Shown here: positions 32,178-40,403 of the stretch, in pieces
How positions within the stretch are numbered: position 1 is the stretch's first letter
Layout of the letters: each line of letters opens with the position of its first letter
Assembly: GCF_024171945.1 (NCBI RefSeq)
Contig: NZ_JAMTCR010000006.1
Coordinates: 1 to 64,000, forward strand
Origin: Actinokineospora globicatena
Lineage (GTDB): Bacteria > Actinomycetota > Actinomycetes > Mycobacteriales > Pseudonocardiaceae
Length of the DNA: 64,000 nt
Direction of reading: 5' to 3'
Notes under the pieces: model-generated
Seen by the model: the letters and a program-made list of their open reading frames with translations, nothing else
The model's database searches: none
Told to the model about the DNA's origin: nothing
Made by a program: the position numbers and the translations under genes

Positions 32178-34099
32178 GGCGCCTCCGTGAGCACGCACAG
32201 GTCAGCCCTGCCCGCCGCGACGACCGTGTTGACCTCGTCGAGCGTGGTCAGGTATCCGCCGACGAGCGTCGGGATGCCCGCCTCGTTGCGCACCCGGTCC
32301 GACAGCGTCGTCAGGTACCCGCGCCGGTACTCCGGGCGGAAGTCCGGCGTCGTGTGGCCCGCGCGGACGTGCACCAGGTCCGTGCCGTGCGCGTGCAACT
32401 GCCGGGCGAACGCGATCCCGTCGGCCACGCTCGTCCCGCGCGGCGCCCAGTCCGTCACCGCCAGCCGGACGGACAAGGTCCGGGGGAAGGCCGCCCGAAC
32501 GGCGTCCAGCACCGACAGCGGGAACTTGTGCCGGTCGCCCCACTCGTCGGTGCGCTTGTTCGTCAACGGTGAGAGGAACCCGGCGAGCAGGTGTCCCTCC
32601 GCCATGTCCAGTTCCAGCAAGGCGAACCCGGCCTCGGCCGCCTGCGCGGCGTGGTCGGCAAACGCTTGCCTGACCGCGTCCAGGTCCGCCAGCTCTACCG
32701 GCACCGGCGCGCCAGGGCCGTAGGGGATAGGGGACGCGGCGGCCGGGGGAGTGGCTGCTGCCCGAGCGCCCGCGTGCGTGAGCCGAACCCCCAGTGGCGC
32801 ATCGATCCCTTGCCACGCGGGCAAAGGAAGGGAGTCCGCCAGCCGCCCCTGGTCTGTTACCGCGACAGGCCCGGTCAGGACGAGCCCGTACCCGTCGGCG
32901 GCCTTGCGTGCCGCATCGTCCGGTGTGGACGCTTCGGCCACCAACCGGTTGGCGAACCCGCCGAACGGGGCGAACACCGGCGGCGGCGCGATGGCCCGGC
33001 CCGCGATCCACGAGTCGACCCGCCGCACCAGCCGGGGATCCCGTTGCGCCAGGTTGGCGTGGGAGACGCGACCGCTGCGCGTGAGCAGGTTGACCGCGAA
33101 CTGGACCGGTTCGAACGACGTGTAGTTGGCCGTCCGCCCGAAGTACGCCGCGCTCTCCGCCGCCGCCTGCTGGAACCGTTCGACGGCGGGCTGTCGTTCG
33201 AGTTCGTAGTCGGTGAGCGCGGCCTCCAGCGACGGCGTCCGCTCCAACGAGTTCGCCAGCGCGATCGCGTCCTCCATCGCCAGCTTCGTGCCGGACCCGA
33301 TGGAGAAGTGCGCGGTGTGCGCGGCGTCGCCCAGCAGCACCAGGTTCCCCTTGTGCCAGCTCCCGCACCGGATCAACGGGAAGTCCAGCCACTGCGAGCG
33401 GTTCGAGCGCAGCCGCGACCCGGCCAGGTCGTCGGCGAAGAGGCGCTCGCAGAACGCGATGCTCTCCGCCTCCGACGCGGTGTCGAGCCCCGCGCGCCGC
33501 CACACCGGTTCCGCGCACTCCACGATCCAGGTGCTGGTGTGCTCGTCGAACGGGTACGCGTGCGCCTGGAACAGGCCGAACTCGGTCTCCCGGAAGGCGA
33601 AGGTGAACGCGTCGAGCACCAGGTCGGTGCCGAACCACACGTACTTGCCGCCCTGGGTGGACACCGAGGCCCGGAAGTGGCGTTGCCGGGTCTTGCTGTT
33701 GGCCCCGTCGGCCGCGACCCGCAGGTCGGCGGCAGGCGGTTCGTCCACTTCGGACTCGAACCGCAGGTCCGCACCCAGCTCGGTGGCCCTGGCCTGCAGG
33801 ATCGCCAGCAGGTGCCGCCGGGCGATCGCGGTGAACGAGTGGCCGGTGGAGCGCACGACCTCGCCCCGGTGCCGGATGTCGATGGTCGACCAGCGGGCGA
33901 ACGAGTCGGTGATCTCCAGGTGCGTCGGCGGGTCGGCCTCGCGCAGCGCCCCCAGCGTCTCCTCGGAGAACACCACGCCCCACCCGAAGGTCGCGTCCGG
34001 CGCGTTGCGCTCGTGCACGGTGACCCCGTGGCCCGCTTTGCGAAGCAGGATCGCCAGGTAGAGCCCGGCGGGCCCGGCGCCGAGGATCGAGACGTCCAT
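32174..34099 (-). CDS. anthraniloyl-CoA monooxygenase-reductase-like fusion, compact form
   Basis: A 641-residue fusion. Residues 1-390 are a group A flavin monooxygenase: FAD-binding SILGAGPAGLYLAILLRKAG, HERN, and LLGDAAHTAHFSIGSGTKLA with the GD motif. Residues about 400-641 are an Old Yellow Enzyme-like barrel (FAPFGGFANRLVAEAS; ELDMAEGHLLAGFLSPLTN; RTDEWGD; PTLVGGYLTT). The architecture is that of 2-aminobenzoyl-CoA monooxygenase/reductase and salicylyl-CoA 5-hydroxylase relatives, which hydroxylate and reduce the aromatic CoA ester. Known forms are longer, near 750-800 residues. Here the first half of the barrel is compressed and the protein stops at GRADLCVLTEAP, before the usual tail. 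Coupled overlaps on both sides argue against a recent frameshift. Confidence 0.85.
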   Translation of the reverse strand: MDVSILGAGPAGLYLAILLRKAGHGVTVHERNAPDATFGWGVVFSEETLGALREADPPTHLEITDSFARWSTIDIRHRGEVVRSTGHSFTAIARRHLLAILQARATELGADLRFESEVDEPPAADLRVAADGANSKTRQRHFRASVSTQGGKYVWFGTDLVLDAFTFAFRETEFGLFQAHAYPFDEHTSTWIVECAEPVWRRAGLDTASEAESIAFCERLFADDLAGSRLRSNRSQWLDFPLIRCGSWHKGNLVLLGDAAHTAHFSIGSGTKLAMEDAIALANSLERTPSLEAALTDYELERQPAVERFQQAAAESAAYFGRTANYTSFEPVQFAVNLLTRSGRVSHANLAQRDPRLVRRVDSWIAGRAIAPPPVFAPFGGFANRLVAEASTPDDAARKAADGYGLVLTGPVAVTDQGRLADSLPLPAWQGIDAPLGVRLTHAGARAAATPPAAASPIPYGPGAPVPVELADLDAVRQAFADHAAQAAEAGFALLELDMAEGHLLAGFLSPLTNKRTDEWGDRHKFPLSVLDAVRAAFPRTLSVRLAVTDWAPRGTSVADGIAFARQLHAHGTDLVHVRAGHTTPDFRPEYRRGYLTTLSDRVRNEAGIPTLVGGYLTTLDEVNTVVAAGRADLCVLTEAP

Positions 34100-34899
34100 C
34101 AGAGCGCCTCGGCCAGTCGGTCGATGTCGGCGACGTCGAGCGTGGTCGGGAACAGGATCAGCTCGTCGCAGCCCGCGTCGGCGTAGCCCCGGATGTAGTC
34201 CTTGATCGCCCGCACGCTGGTCAACGCCCCCGCCGCGATCTTGTCGGCGAACGGCCCGGTGAAGGCGTAGTAGTCACTGAGGTAGTCCCGGCCGCGATCC
34301 GGGTCGCTCACCGCGAGGTAACCCTGGCCCCACAGCGCGGGATCGCCGGACCGGCCGTGGTCGTACCAGGCGGCCCGTGCCTTGGTCGCGGCGGAGGCGA
34401 ACGCGCGGGGCGGACCGCCCCCGTGGGCGTATCCGTCGGCGTAGCGCGCCATCCGGGCCAGCGCCGAGCCGGAACTGCCGCCCACCAGGATGTCCATTTC
34501 GGACCCGCGCAGGTGCGCGAGCTGCGACGACAAGGTCGCCCCACGGGTGGACGGGTCGACCCCGGCCGCCTCGTAGTCGTCTTGCCTGGCGCCGATGCCC
34601 AACCCGAGGGTGAACCGCCCGCCGGAGATCTCGTGCACCGACTGGGCCTGCTTGGCCAGCACACCGGCCGGGCGCAGCGGGCCGATCGCGATCATCGTGG
34701 CCAGCTTGATCCGCTCCGTCACCGCACCGGCGGCGGTCAACGCGATGAACGGGTCGACGCTGTCGTAGCGCAGCCGGTCGAGCACCGCGAGCGTGCTGAG
34801 CCCGGCGGCCTCGGCGCGCCTGGCCCAGTCGAGCACCGTCGTGCCGTCCCGCGCGGGGACCGTGTTGGGGAGTCCGATACCGACCTTCACCAGCGTCAC
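34099..34899 (-). CDS. luciferase-like (LLM) flavin or F420 oxidoreductase
   Basis: A 266-residue TIM-barrel protein of the bacterial luciferase family: VGIGLPNTVPARDGTTVLDW, KLATMIAIGPLRPAGVLAKQ, SGGRFTLGLGIGARQDDYEA and a short C-terminal end. It is the first gene of the minus-strand operon and overlaps the monooxygenase-reductase by ATGA. The cofactor may be F420 or FMN; neither is proven by motif. Its role is open. It could supply reduction that the shortened reductase domain cannot. Start GTG 34899, alternative GTG 34890. Confidence 0.83.
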   Translation of the reverse strand: MTLVKVGIGLPNTVPARDGTTVLDWARRAEAAGLSTLAVLDRLRYDSVDPFIALTAAGAVTERIKLATMIAIGPLRPAGVLAKQAQSVHEISGGRFTLGLGIGARQDDYEAAGVDPSTRGATLSSQLAHLRGSEMDILVGGSSGSALARMARYADGYAHGGGPPRAFASAATKARAAWYDHGRSGDPALWGQGYLAVSDPDRGRDYLSDYYAFTGPFADKIAAGALTSVRAIKDYIRGYADAGCDELILFPTTLDVADIDRLAEAL

Positions 34900-34935
34900 A
34901 CCCTTGTGGCCGGGGTCACTGGCGAAAACGTTACG

Positions 34936-34958
34936 GTTGACCCCGCTCAGGTGTCAAC
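34936..34958. promoter_or_regulatory. inverted repeat in the divergent tryptophan-locus promoter
   Basis: GTTGAC (34936-34941) and GTCAAC (34953-34958) are perfect inverted arms 11 bases apart in the 71-base gap between the divergent LLM and paaX-like genes. The centre is about 24 bases before the paaX-like ATG. This is the natural place for the PaaX-type repressor to control both arms. Identity as its operator is inference. Confidence 0.5.
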
Positions 34959-34970
34959 TAAGCTCGCCCC

Positions 34971-35771
34971 ATGTTCGACGCCGCGCCGCAGGACCTCGTG
35001 CTGACCATCCTCGGCGCGCACCTGCGCCCCCGCGACCGCACCACCGTGTGGTCCGGCGGCCTGGTCGCGCTGCTCGGGGAGTTCGGCTCCACCCCCGGCG
35101 CCGCCCGGGTCGCGCTGACCCGGCTCGTGCGCCGTGACCTGCTCGAACGCGTCCGCGACGGCCGGATGGTGCACTACCGGATCACCCCGCGCGCCGCCGC
35201 CGTGCTCGCCGAGGGCGACCGCCGGATCTTCAGCCTCGGCAGCCGCGGCGGCGAGGCGGGCCAGTGGACGGTGCTCTGGCACGCCATCCCCGAGGACCAG
35301 CGGGTGGCCAGGGCGCGACTCGTGCGCAGGCTGCGCTTCCTCGGCTTCGGTTCGGTCCAGGACGGCACCTGGCTGGCCCCGCACGACCGCGCCGCCGAGG
35401 TCGCCGCGCTGCTGGCCGACCTGGGGGTCGCCGCGCACGCCGGCGTCTTGGTCGGCGCGCCCGCCGCGGTGCCCGACTTCGCCGAGTTCGTCACCCGGGT
35501 GTGGGACCTCGACGCGCTGGAACGGCGCTACCGCGACTTCGTCACCGAGTTCACCGACCGCGACCCGGACCCCGACCCGGCCACCGCCTTCGGCTTACGC
35601 GTGCGGCTGACCCACGCCTACCGCCAGTTCGCCCTGCTCGACCCCGAGCTACCCGAGGGCATCGCCCCGCCACCTCCGCACCGGCGGGCCGCGGTCGCGC
35701 TGTTCCACGACACCTACCCCGCGCTGGCCGAGCAGGCCCAGCGCCACTTCGACGGAGCGATGACCCCGTGA
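34971..35771 (+). CDS. PaaX-family transcriptional repressor
   Basis: A 266-residue regulator. The N-terminal winged helix (PQDLVLTILGAHLRPRDRTT; STPGAARVALTRLVRRDLLE) and central ferredoxin-like part (GQWTVLWHAIPEDQRVARAR; LGFGSVQDGTWLAP) match PaaX, which in phenylacetate catabolism binds phenylacetyl-CoA. Here it lies between the anthraniloyl-CoA operon and the TDO/kynureninase genes, so the effector is probably anthraniloyl-CoA or another CoA ester of the route. Its stop overlaps the TDO start (GTGA). Confidence 0.87.
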   Translation: MFDAAPQDLVLTILGAHLRPRDRTTVWSGGLVALLGEFGSTPGAARVALTRLVRRDLLERVRDGRMVHYRITPRAAAVLAEGDRRIFSLGSRGGEAGQWTVLWHAIPEDQRVARARLVRRLRFLGFGSVQDGTWLAPHDRAAEVAALLADLGVAAHAGVLVGAPAAVPDFAEFVTRVWDLDALERRYRDFVTEFTDRDPDPDPATAFGLRVRLTHAYRQFALLDPELPEGIAPPPPHRRAAVALFHDTYPALAEQAQRHFDGAMTP

Positions 35772-36655
35772 CCGAGACCGGCACCAGCCCCGCGGACACC
35801 AGCCCGACCGACAGCGACCTCGCTGGCGCCTGCCCCGCCGATACTGGACCCGCCGATACTGGACCCGCTGATACAGCGGCGGCCCTCACCTACACGTCCT
35901 ACCTCGCCCTCGACGAGGTCCTCGACGCCCAGCACCCGCGCTCCGACGAGCACGACGAGCTGCTGTTCATCGTCATCCACCAGGTCTACGAGCTGTGGTT
36001 CAAGCAGCTGCTGCACGAGCTGACCCACCTGCAGGCCGTGCTGGTCAAGGGCGACACCGCGCACGCCACCCGGGTGCTGCGCCGGGTGCTGACCATCCTC
36101 AAGGTGATCGTCGCCCAGATCGACGTGCTGGAGACGATGACCCCGCGCCAGTTCACCAGCTTCCGCGCCCGCCTCGACGCCTCCAGCGGCTTCCAGTCCG
36201 CCCAGTTCCGGGAGCTGGAGGCCGTTCTCGGGCGCCGCGACCGCCGGGCGTTCGCGCACTACCTGGAGGGCGGCGAGCAGCGCGCCCGCATCGCTGGCGC
36301 CATGTCCCGGCCCTCGCTGTTCGACTCGTTCCTCACCTACCTCGGCACGCACGGGTACACCGTCCCCGCCGAGGTGCTCGACCGCGACGTCAGCCAGCCC
36401 GTGGCGCCCTCCGAGGAGCTGCAGCGGGTCCTGCTGGCCGTCTACGCCGACGACGGCGGGCCGTCCACCGTCGCCGAATACCTCGTCGACCTCGACGAAG
36501 GTCTCCAGGAGTGGAGGTACCGGCACGTGAAGATGGTCGAGCGCACCATCGGCACCAAGAAGGGCACCGGCGGGTCGGCAGGCGCGGCGTACCTGCGCGG
36601 CACCCTGTTCGACCCCGCGTTCCCCGACCTGTGGGCCGTGCGGAGCGAGCTGTGA
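35768..36655 (+). CDS. kynA: tryptophan 2,3-dioxygenase
   Basis: A 295-residue heme dioxygenase that opens the tryptophan indole ring to N-formylkynurenine. The active-site His71 lies in FIVIHQVYELWFKQ and the heme-ligand His253 in YRHVKMVERTIGTKKGTGGS. SFRARLDASSGFQSAQFREL is another family motif. The first 38 residues are a low-complexity leader with three PADTG/PADTA units encoded by a short DNA repeat near 35843-35880. GTG 35768 was chosen for its coupling to the paaX-like stop; a start after the leader cannot be excluded. Confidence 0.95.
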   Translation: MTETGTSPADTSPTDSDLAGACPADTGPADTGPADTAAALTYTSYLALDEVLDAQHPRSDEHDELLFIVIHQVYELWFKQLLHELTHLQAVLVKGDTAHATRVLRRVLTILKVIVAQIDVLETMTPRQFTSFRARLDASSGFQSAQFRELEAVLGRRDRRAFAHYLEGGEQRARIAGAMSRPSLFDSFLTYLGTHGYTVPAEVLDRDVSQPVAPSEELQRVLLAVYADDGGPSTVAEYLVDLDEGLQEWRYRHVKMVERTIGTKKGTGGSAGAAYLRGTLFDPAFPDLWAVRSEL

Positions 36656-37806
36656 GCGACCTCGCCGCGCACTACACCCGGTTCCGCGTGGCGGACCGGC
36701 TGCTGCTGACCGGGCACTCGCACCAGGCGTGGCCCGATGTCGCGCTGGAGGGCCAGATCGAGGCCTTCGACGACGCCGCGCTGGAGGTCGACGAGAAGTG
36801 GGGGCGGGCGTTCGCCAAGGCGGACCGGCTGCGGGCCGCCTACGGTGAGCTGCTTGGCGATCCCGGCGGGGACATCGCGCTCGGGCAGAACACCCACGAG
36901 CTGGTGGTGCGGTTCCTGTCCGCGATCGACATCACCGGTCGCCCCAGGCTGATCACCACCGACGGCGAGTTCCACACGCTGCGCAGGCAGCTGGGCAGGC
37001 TGGCCGAGGAGTTCGTCCGGATCGTCCGGGTCCCCGCCGAACCGGCCGACACCCTGGCCGAGCGGCTGGCGTCCGAAGTGGACGACCGGACGGCCGCGGT
37101 GCTGGTGTCGGGCGTGCTGTTCGAGACGTCCCGGATCGTGCCCGGACTCGGTGCGGTCGCGTCCGCCTGTGAACGGCATGGCGCAGAACTGCTTGTCGAC
37201 GCGTACCACGCCCTCGGCGTTGTGCCGTTCGACATCGACGGGCTGGCGGACGCGTGGATCGTCGGTGGCGGCTACAAGTACCTGCAACTGGGGGAGGGCA
37301 ACTGCTTCCTGCGGCTGCCCGCGCACGCGCAGCAGACCCGCCCGGTGATCACCGGCTGGTTCGCCGAGTTCGACGCCTTGGCCGACGAGCGCGACCCCAC
37401 GCTGGTCGCCTACGGGCCCGGCGCGACCAGGTTCGCCGGGTCCACCTACGACCCGACCAGCCACTACCGGGCCGCGCGGGTGCTGGACTTCTTCGTCGAG
37501 CAGGACCTCACGCCCGCCCGGCTGCGGGAGGTCTCGCTGCACCAACGCGGCGTGCTGGCCTCGGCGTTCGACGACCTGGGGCTGGCCGACGAGGTCATCA
37601 CCCGGGATCGGGAGACCCCGAGTGGGCGATTTGCCGGGTTCCTGTCGCTGGTCTCCCCGCGCGCGTCGGAATTCCAACGCGCGTTGGCCGAACGCGGCGT
37701 GCTGACCGACAGCCGGGGCGAGCACCTGCGGTTCGGACCGGCGCCCTACCTGCGCGACGACCAGCTGCGGTCGGCCATCGGGGCACTGGGGGAGATCGCG
37801 ACCTGA
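36652..37806 (+). CDS. kynU: kynureninase
   Basis: A 384-residue fold-type I PLP enzyme splitting kynurenine to anthranilate and alanine. PLP residues are visible: NTHELVVRFLSA, LLVDAYHALGVVPFDI (D183, H186) and the Schiff-base K209 in IVGGGYKYLQLGEG. GFLSLVSPRASEFQRALAER and the C-terminal GEHLRFGPAPYLRDD are typical. GTG 36652 overlaps the TDO stop in GTGA, so both enzymes are made together. A 6-bp hairpin (GTCGCC/GGCGAC) at 37811 may end the transcript. Confidence 0.92.
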   Translation: MSDLAAHYTRFRVADRLLLTGHSHQAWPDVALEGQIEAFDDAALEVDEKWGRAFAKADRLRAAYGELLGDPGGDIALGQNTHELVVRFLSAIDITGRPRLITTDGEFHTLRRQLGRLAEEFVRIVRVPAEPADTLAERLASEVDDRTAAVLVSGVLFETSRIVPGLGAVASACERHGAELLVDAYHALGVVPFDIDGLADAWIVGGGYKYLQLGEGNCFLRLPAHAQQTRPVITGWFAEFDALADERDPTLVAYGPGATRFAGSTYDPTSHYRAARVLDFFVEQDLTPARLREVSLHQRGVLASAFDDLGLADEVITRDRETPSGRFAGFLSLVSPRASEFQRALAERGVLTDSRGEHLRFGPAPYLRDDQLRSAIGALGEIAT

Positions 37807-37839
37807 GCGGGTCGCCGTGCGGCGACCTAGGATCGCCGC

Positions 37840-38859
37840 GTGGCACAGGAGAAGGAGGAGAGCACCCTCACCGTGGTGCTCGCCGGGTCGGTCAACCTGC
37901 TGATCGCGGTGCTGAAGCTGGTCGCGGGCCTGGTCACCGGCTCGGCGGCGATGCTGTCGGAGGCCGTGCACTCCTTCGCCGACACCATCACCGAGGTGCT
38001 GCTGCTGACCGCGCTGCGCGTCTCGCGGCGCCCGGCCGACCGCGCGCACCCGTTCGGCTACGGCAAGGCCCGCTACTTCTGGTCGCTGCTCGCCGCCGTG
38101 TCGATCTTCGCGTCCGGGGCGATGTTCGCGCTGTACGAGGGCTTCTCGACGGTCTTCGGCGAGGCGGAGGAGCAGACCTCGCCGCTGGTGGCGTACCTGG
38201 TGCTGGCCGGGGCGTTCGTGCTGGAGACGGTGTCGTGGGCCCAGGCGCTGCGGCAAGTGCGGCGGGACGCGGCCGAACAGGGGCGGACGTTCCGGCACCA
38301 GCTGCGCTACAGCGACGACCCCACGGCGACGACGGTGTTCTACGAGGACACGGCCGCGTTGTCCGGCTTGCTGCTCGCGTTCGCCGGGGTCGGGCTGCAC
38401 CAGCTCACCGGCTCGTCGGTGTGGGACGGGGCGGCGTCCATCGCCATCGGGGTCCTGCTCGCCGGGGTCGCGTTCCTGCTCGGCCGAGCCAACGCGGCGC
38501 TGCTGATCGGGCGCCAGGCGGCACCGGACCTGGTGTTCGGGGTGCGCGACCACCTGTCAGCGGCCCCGGAGGTCGACGCGGTGGTGGACCTGCAAACCAT
38601 GCTCATCGGCACCGACAGCGTCCTGGTCTGCGCCCGCGTTGACTTCGACGACACCCTGACGGCGGGTGACCTCGAACGCGTCTGCGTCCGCCTCGCAGGC
38701 GAACTGCAGTCCGCGCACAACGACGTCACCGAGGTCTTCATCGAACCCGTCCCCCGCACCAACACCGACCTCCGCGCCGCCGTGCTGGCCCGCTACGGCG
38801 AACGCCCAGGGGTTTCCACAATGGATGACGGTCGAGCGGATTCGTCCACAACGGACTGA
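37840..38859 (+). CDS. cation diffusion facilitator (CDF) transporter
   Basis: A 339-residue membrane protein exporting divalent metal ions, probably Zn2+ or a similar ion. Six helices are expected. The metal-site motifs are SEAVHSFADTITEV (helix 2) and FYEDTAALSGLLLAFAGVGL (helix 5). HPFGYGKARYFWSLLAAV is a family hallmark. The C-terminal cytoplasmic domain (VVDLQTMLIGTDSVLVCARV ... EVFIEPVP) is present. It is independent of the tryptophan locus. The start is GTG 37840. Confidence 0.9.
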   Translation: MAQEKEESTLTVVLAGSVNLLIAVLKLVAGLVTGSAAMLSEAVHSFADTITEVLLLTALRVSRRPADRAHPFGYGKARYFWSLLAAVSIFASGAMFALYEGFSTVFGEAEEQTSPLVAYLVLAGAFVLETVSWAQALRQVRRDAAEQGRTFRHQLRYSDDPTATTVFYEDTAALSGLLLAFAGVGLHQLTGSSVWDGAASIAIGVLLAGVAFLLGRANAALLIGRQAAPDLVFGVRDHLSAAPEVDAVVDLQTMLIGTDSVLVCARVDFDDTLTAGDLERVCVRLAGELQSAHNDVTEVFIEPVPRTNTDLRAAVLARYGERPGVSTMDDGRADSSTTD

Positions 38860-38878
38860 TCGTGTCCGCGTCGGCGGG

Positions 38879-39271
38879 TCAGGCGCGGGTGAACCAGGCG
38901 GTGAAGGTGGTGCGGCCGTCGGTGACGGCGAGGTTCACCTCTTCGGCCAAGGCGCGGACGATGGCCATGCCTCTGCCTGCCAAGACGACGCCGGAGGCGG
39001 GGACGCGCCAGCCTGCCTCGTCGACCACGGTCACCACGACGACGTCGTCGTCCACGTGGGCGCTGACGCCGAGCACCGTGGTGCTCCGGTCCGCCTGGCC
39101 GCCGTTGGCGATGGCGTTGCTCATCGCCTCGTCGGCCGACCAGACGGCGTCGTCACACGTGTTCTCGCCGACGCCGAACCCGGTCAGCCAGTCGCGCAGC
39201 GCGTGCCGCGCCAGGTGCAACTGGCCGGGTTCGGCCGGGACCGCCACCGACCACACCGCCATCTCCGTCAT
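38879..39271 (-). CDS. RsbW-like ATP-binding (anti-sigma type) protein
   Basis: A 130-residue HATPase domain alone: SADEAMSNAIANGGQ (N box), VVTVVDEAGWRV (G1) and GRGMAIVRALAEEVN (G2). Actinobacteria encode many such serine/threonine kinases that bind sigma factors or anti-anti-sigma proteins, but no sigma or STAS partner is adjacent. ATG 39271 gives the full N-terminus MTEMAVWSVAVPAEPGQL. Confidence 0.85.
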   Translation of the reverse strand: MTEMAVWSVAVPAEPGQLHLARHALRDWLTGFGVGENTCDDAVWSADEAMSNAIANGGQADRSTTVLGVSAHVDDDVVVVTVVDEAGWRVPASGVVLAGRGMAIVRALAEEVNLAVTDGRTTFTAWFTRA

Positions 39272-39327
39272 GCACCGGGAATACCTCGGTTGTCGAGGGT
39301 GAAACGCCGCGGCCCGGGATGAACCCG

Positions 39328-40233
39328 TCAGGCGGCGTCGGTGCGGACCAGTTCCGAGCGGTGCTCGCGCAGCGCCAGCAGCAGCCCCTCGGTGGTCGAC
39401 CAGGGGCTGACGGCGACCGCGTCGTGCCCGGTCACCTCCATCAGCGCCCGCGCCGCGACCGCACCGGCCAGCGACTGGTTCGCGCGGTGCCGGGAGATGC
39501 CCGGCAGCTTCGCCCGCCTGCGCGCCGAGAGCGCCGCCAGCCGGGGGATCCAGCGGTCCAGGTCGGTCACCCGCACCGTGTGGTGGCCCGCGAGCTTGGC
39601 CAGCCCGCCGAACACCTTCGAGCAACCCACCGCCCGGCCCCGGTGCAACGCGGCCAGGTCGCGGTCGGTCAGCGCGTCGCGGATCAGGTCCTCGACCAGG
39701 TCCTCGCGGTGCGCCAGGCCCAGCGTGGTCAGCGCCCTGGCCCCGTAGGGCAGCGACGTGGCGACCTGGGGCTGGTCGGCCGACCCGGTGGCCAGCTCCA
39801 CGGTCCCGCCGCCGACGTCGAGCATGGTGAGCCTGCCCTGCTGCCCCGACCACCGCCGCGCCGCCAGGTACGCCAGCTCGGCCTCTTGGGCGCCGGTGAA
39901 CGTGCGCAGCGTCATGCCGGTGCGGCGCTCGACCTCGCGCACCACCTCGTCGGCGTTGCCCGCGTCGCGCACCGAGGACGTCGCGAACGGCACGAACCGG
40001 CCGACCGGCAGCCCGGCCCGCCGGATCCGCCTGCGCACGGAGGTGATGGCCGCCGTGATCGCGTCGACCCCTTCCTCCGTCAGGCACCCGTTCGCGTCGT
40101 ACGAGCGGTCCAGCCGCAACCGGACCTTGTCGGAGTGCACGGGGCACAGCGGGGCGCCCGACTTGCCCGCCACGACGACCAGGTGCGCGCTGAAGCAACC
40201 GACGTCGAGCACCCCGACGGTGTCTTCGCGCAT
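39328..40233 (-). CDS. Ppx/GppA-family phosphatase
   Basis: A 301-residue actin-fold protein of the exopolyphosphatase / pppGpp phosphohydrolase family. The phosphate-1 loop is VGVLDVGCFSAHLVV, and phosphate-2 is LTMLDVGGGTVELATGS. VPFATSSVRDAGNADEVV and TFTGAQEAELAYLAARRW are typical. It is shorter than two-domain Ppx and like the short actinobacterial forms. It may act on polyphosphate or (p)ppGpp; sequence does not decide. ATG 40233 is preceded by GAGGA. Confidence 0.88.
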   Translation of the reverse strand: MREDTVGVLDVGCFSAHLVVVAGKSGAPLCPVHSDKVRLRLDRSYDANGCLTEEGVDAITAAITSVRRRIRRAGLPVGRFVPFATSSVRDAGNADEVVREVERRTGMTLRTFTGAQEAELAYLAARRWSGQQGRLTMLDVGGGTVELATGSADQPQVATSLPYGARALTTLGLAHREDLVEDLIRDALTDRDLAALHRGRAVGCSKVFGGLAKLAGHHTVRVTDLDRWIPRLAALSARRRAKLPGISRHRANQSLAGAVAARALMEVTGHDAVAVSPWSTTEGLLLALREHRSELVRTDAA

Positions 40234-40403
40234 GGCCTCGGTCCTCTGCTGGATGGCGTCACCAGGTGAATCAGTCTCGCATCGGCAATTGTTACCCGAT
40301 CCCAGTATCCGGCAAACCTCCGTTCCCGGCCAAAACCGAGTGGGTGACATCGAACCGGTATACAGGGGTTTGCCCAGGTCACCCGTGTGGCACAGTGAAC
40401 CGG

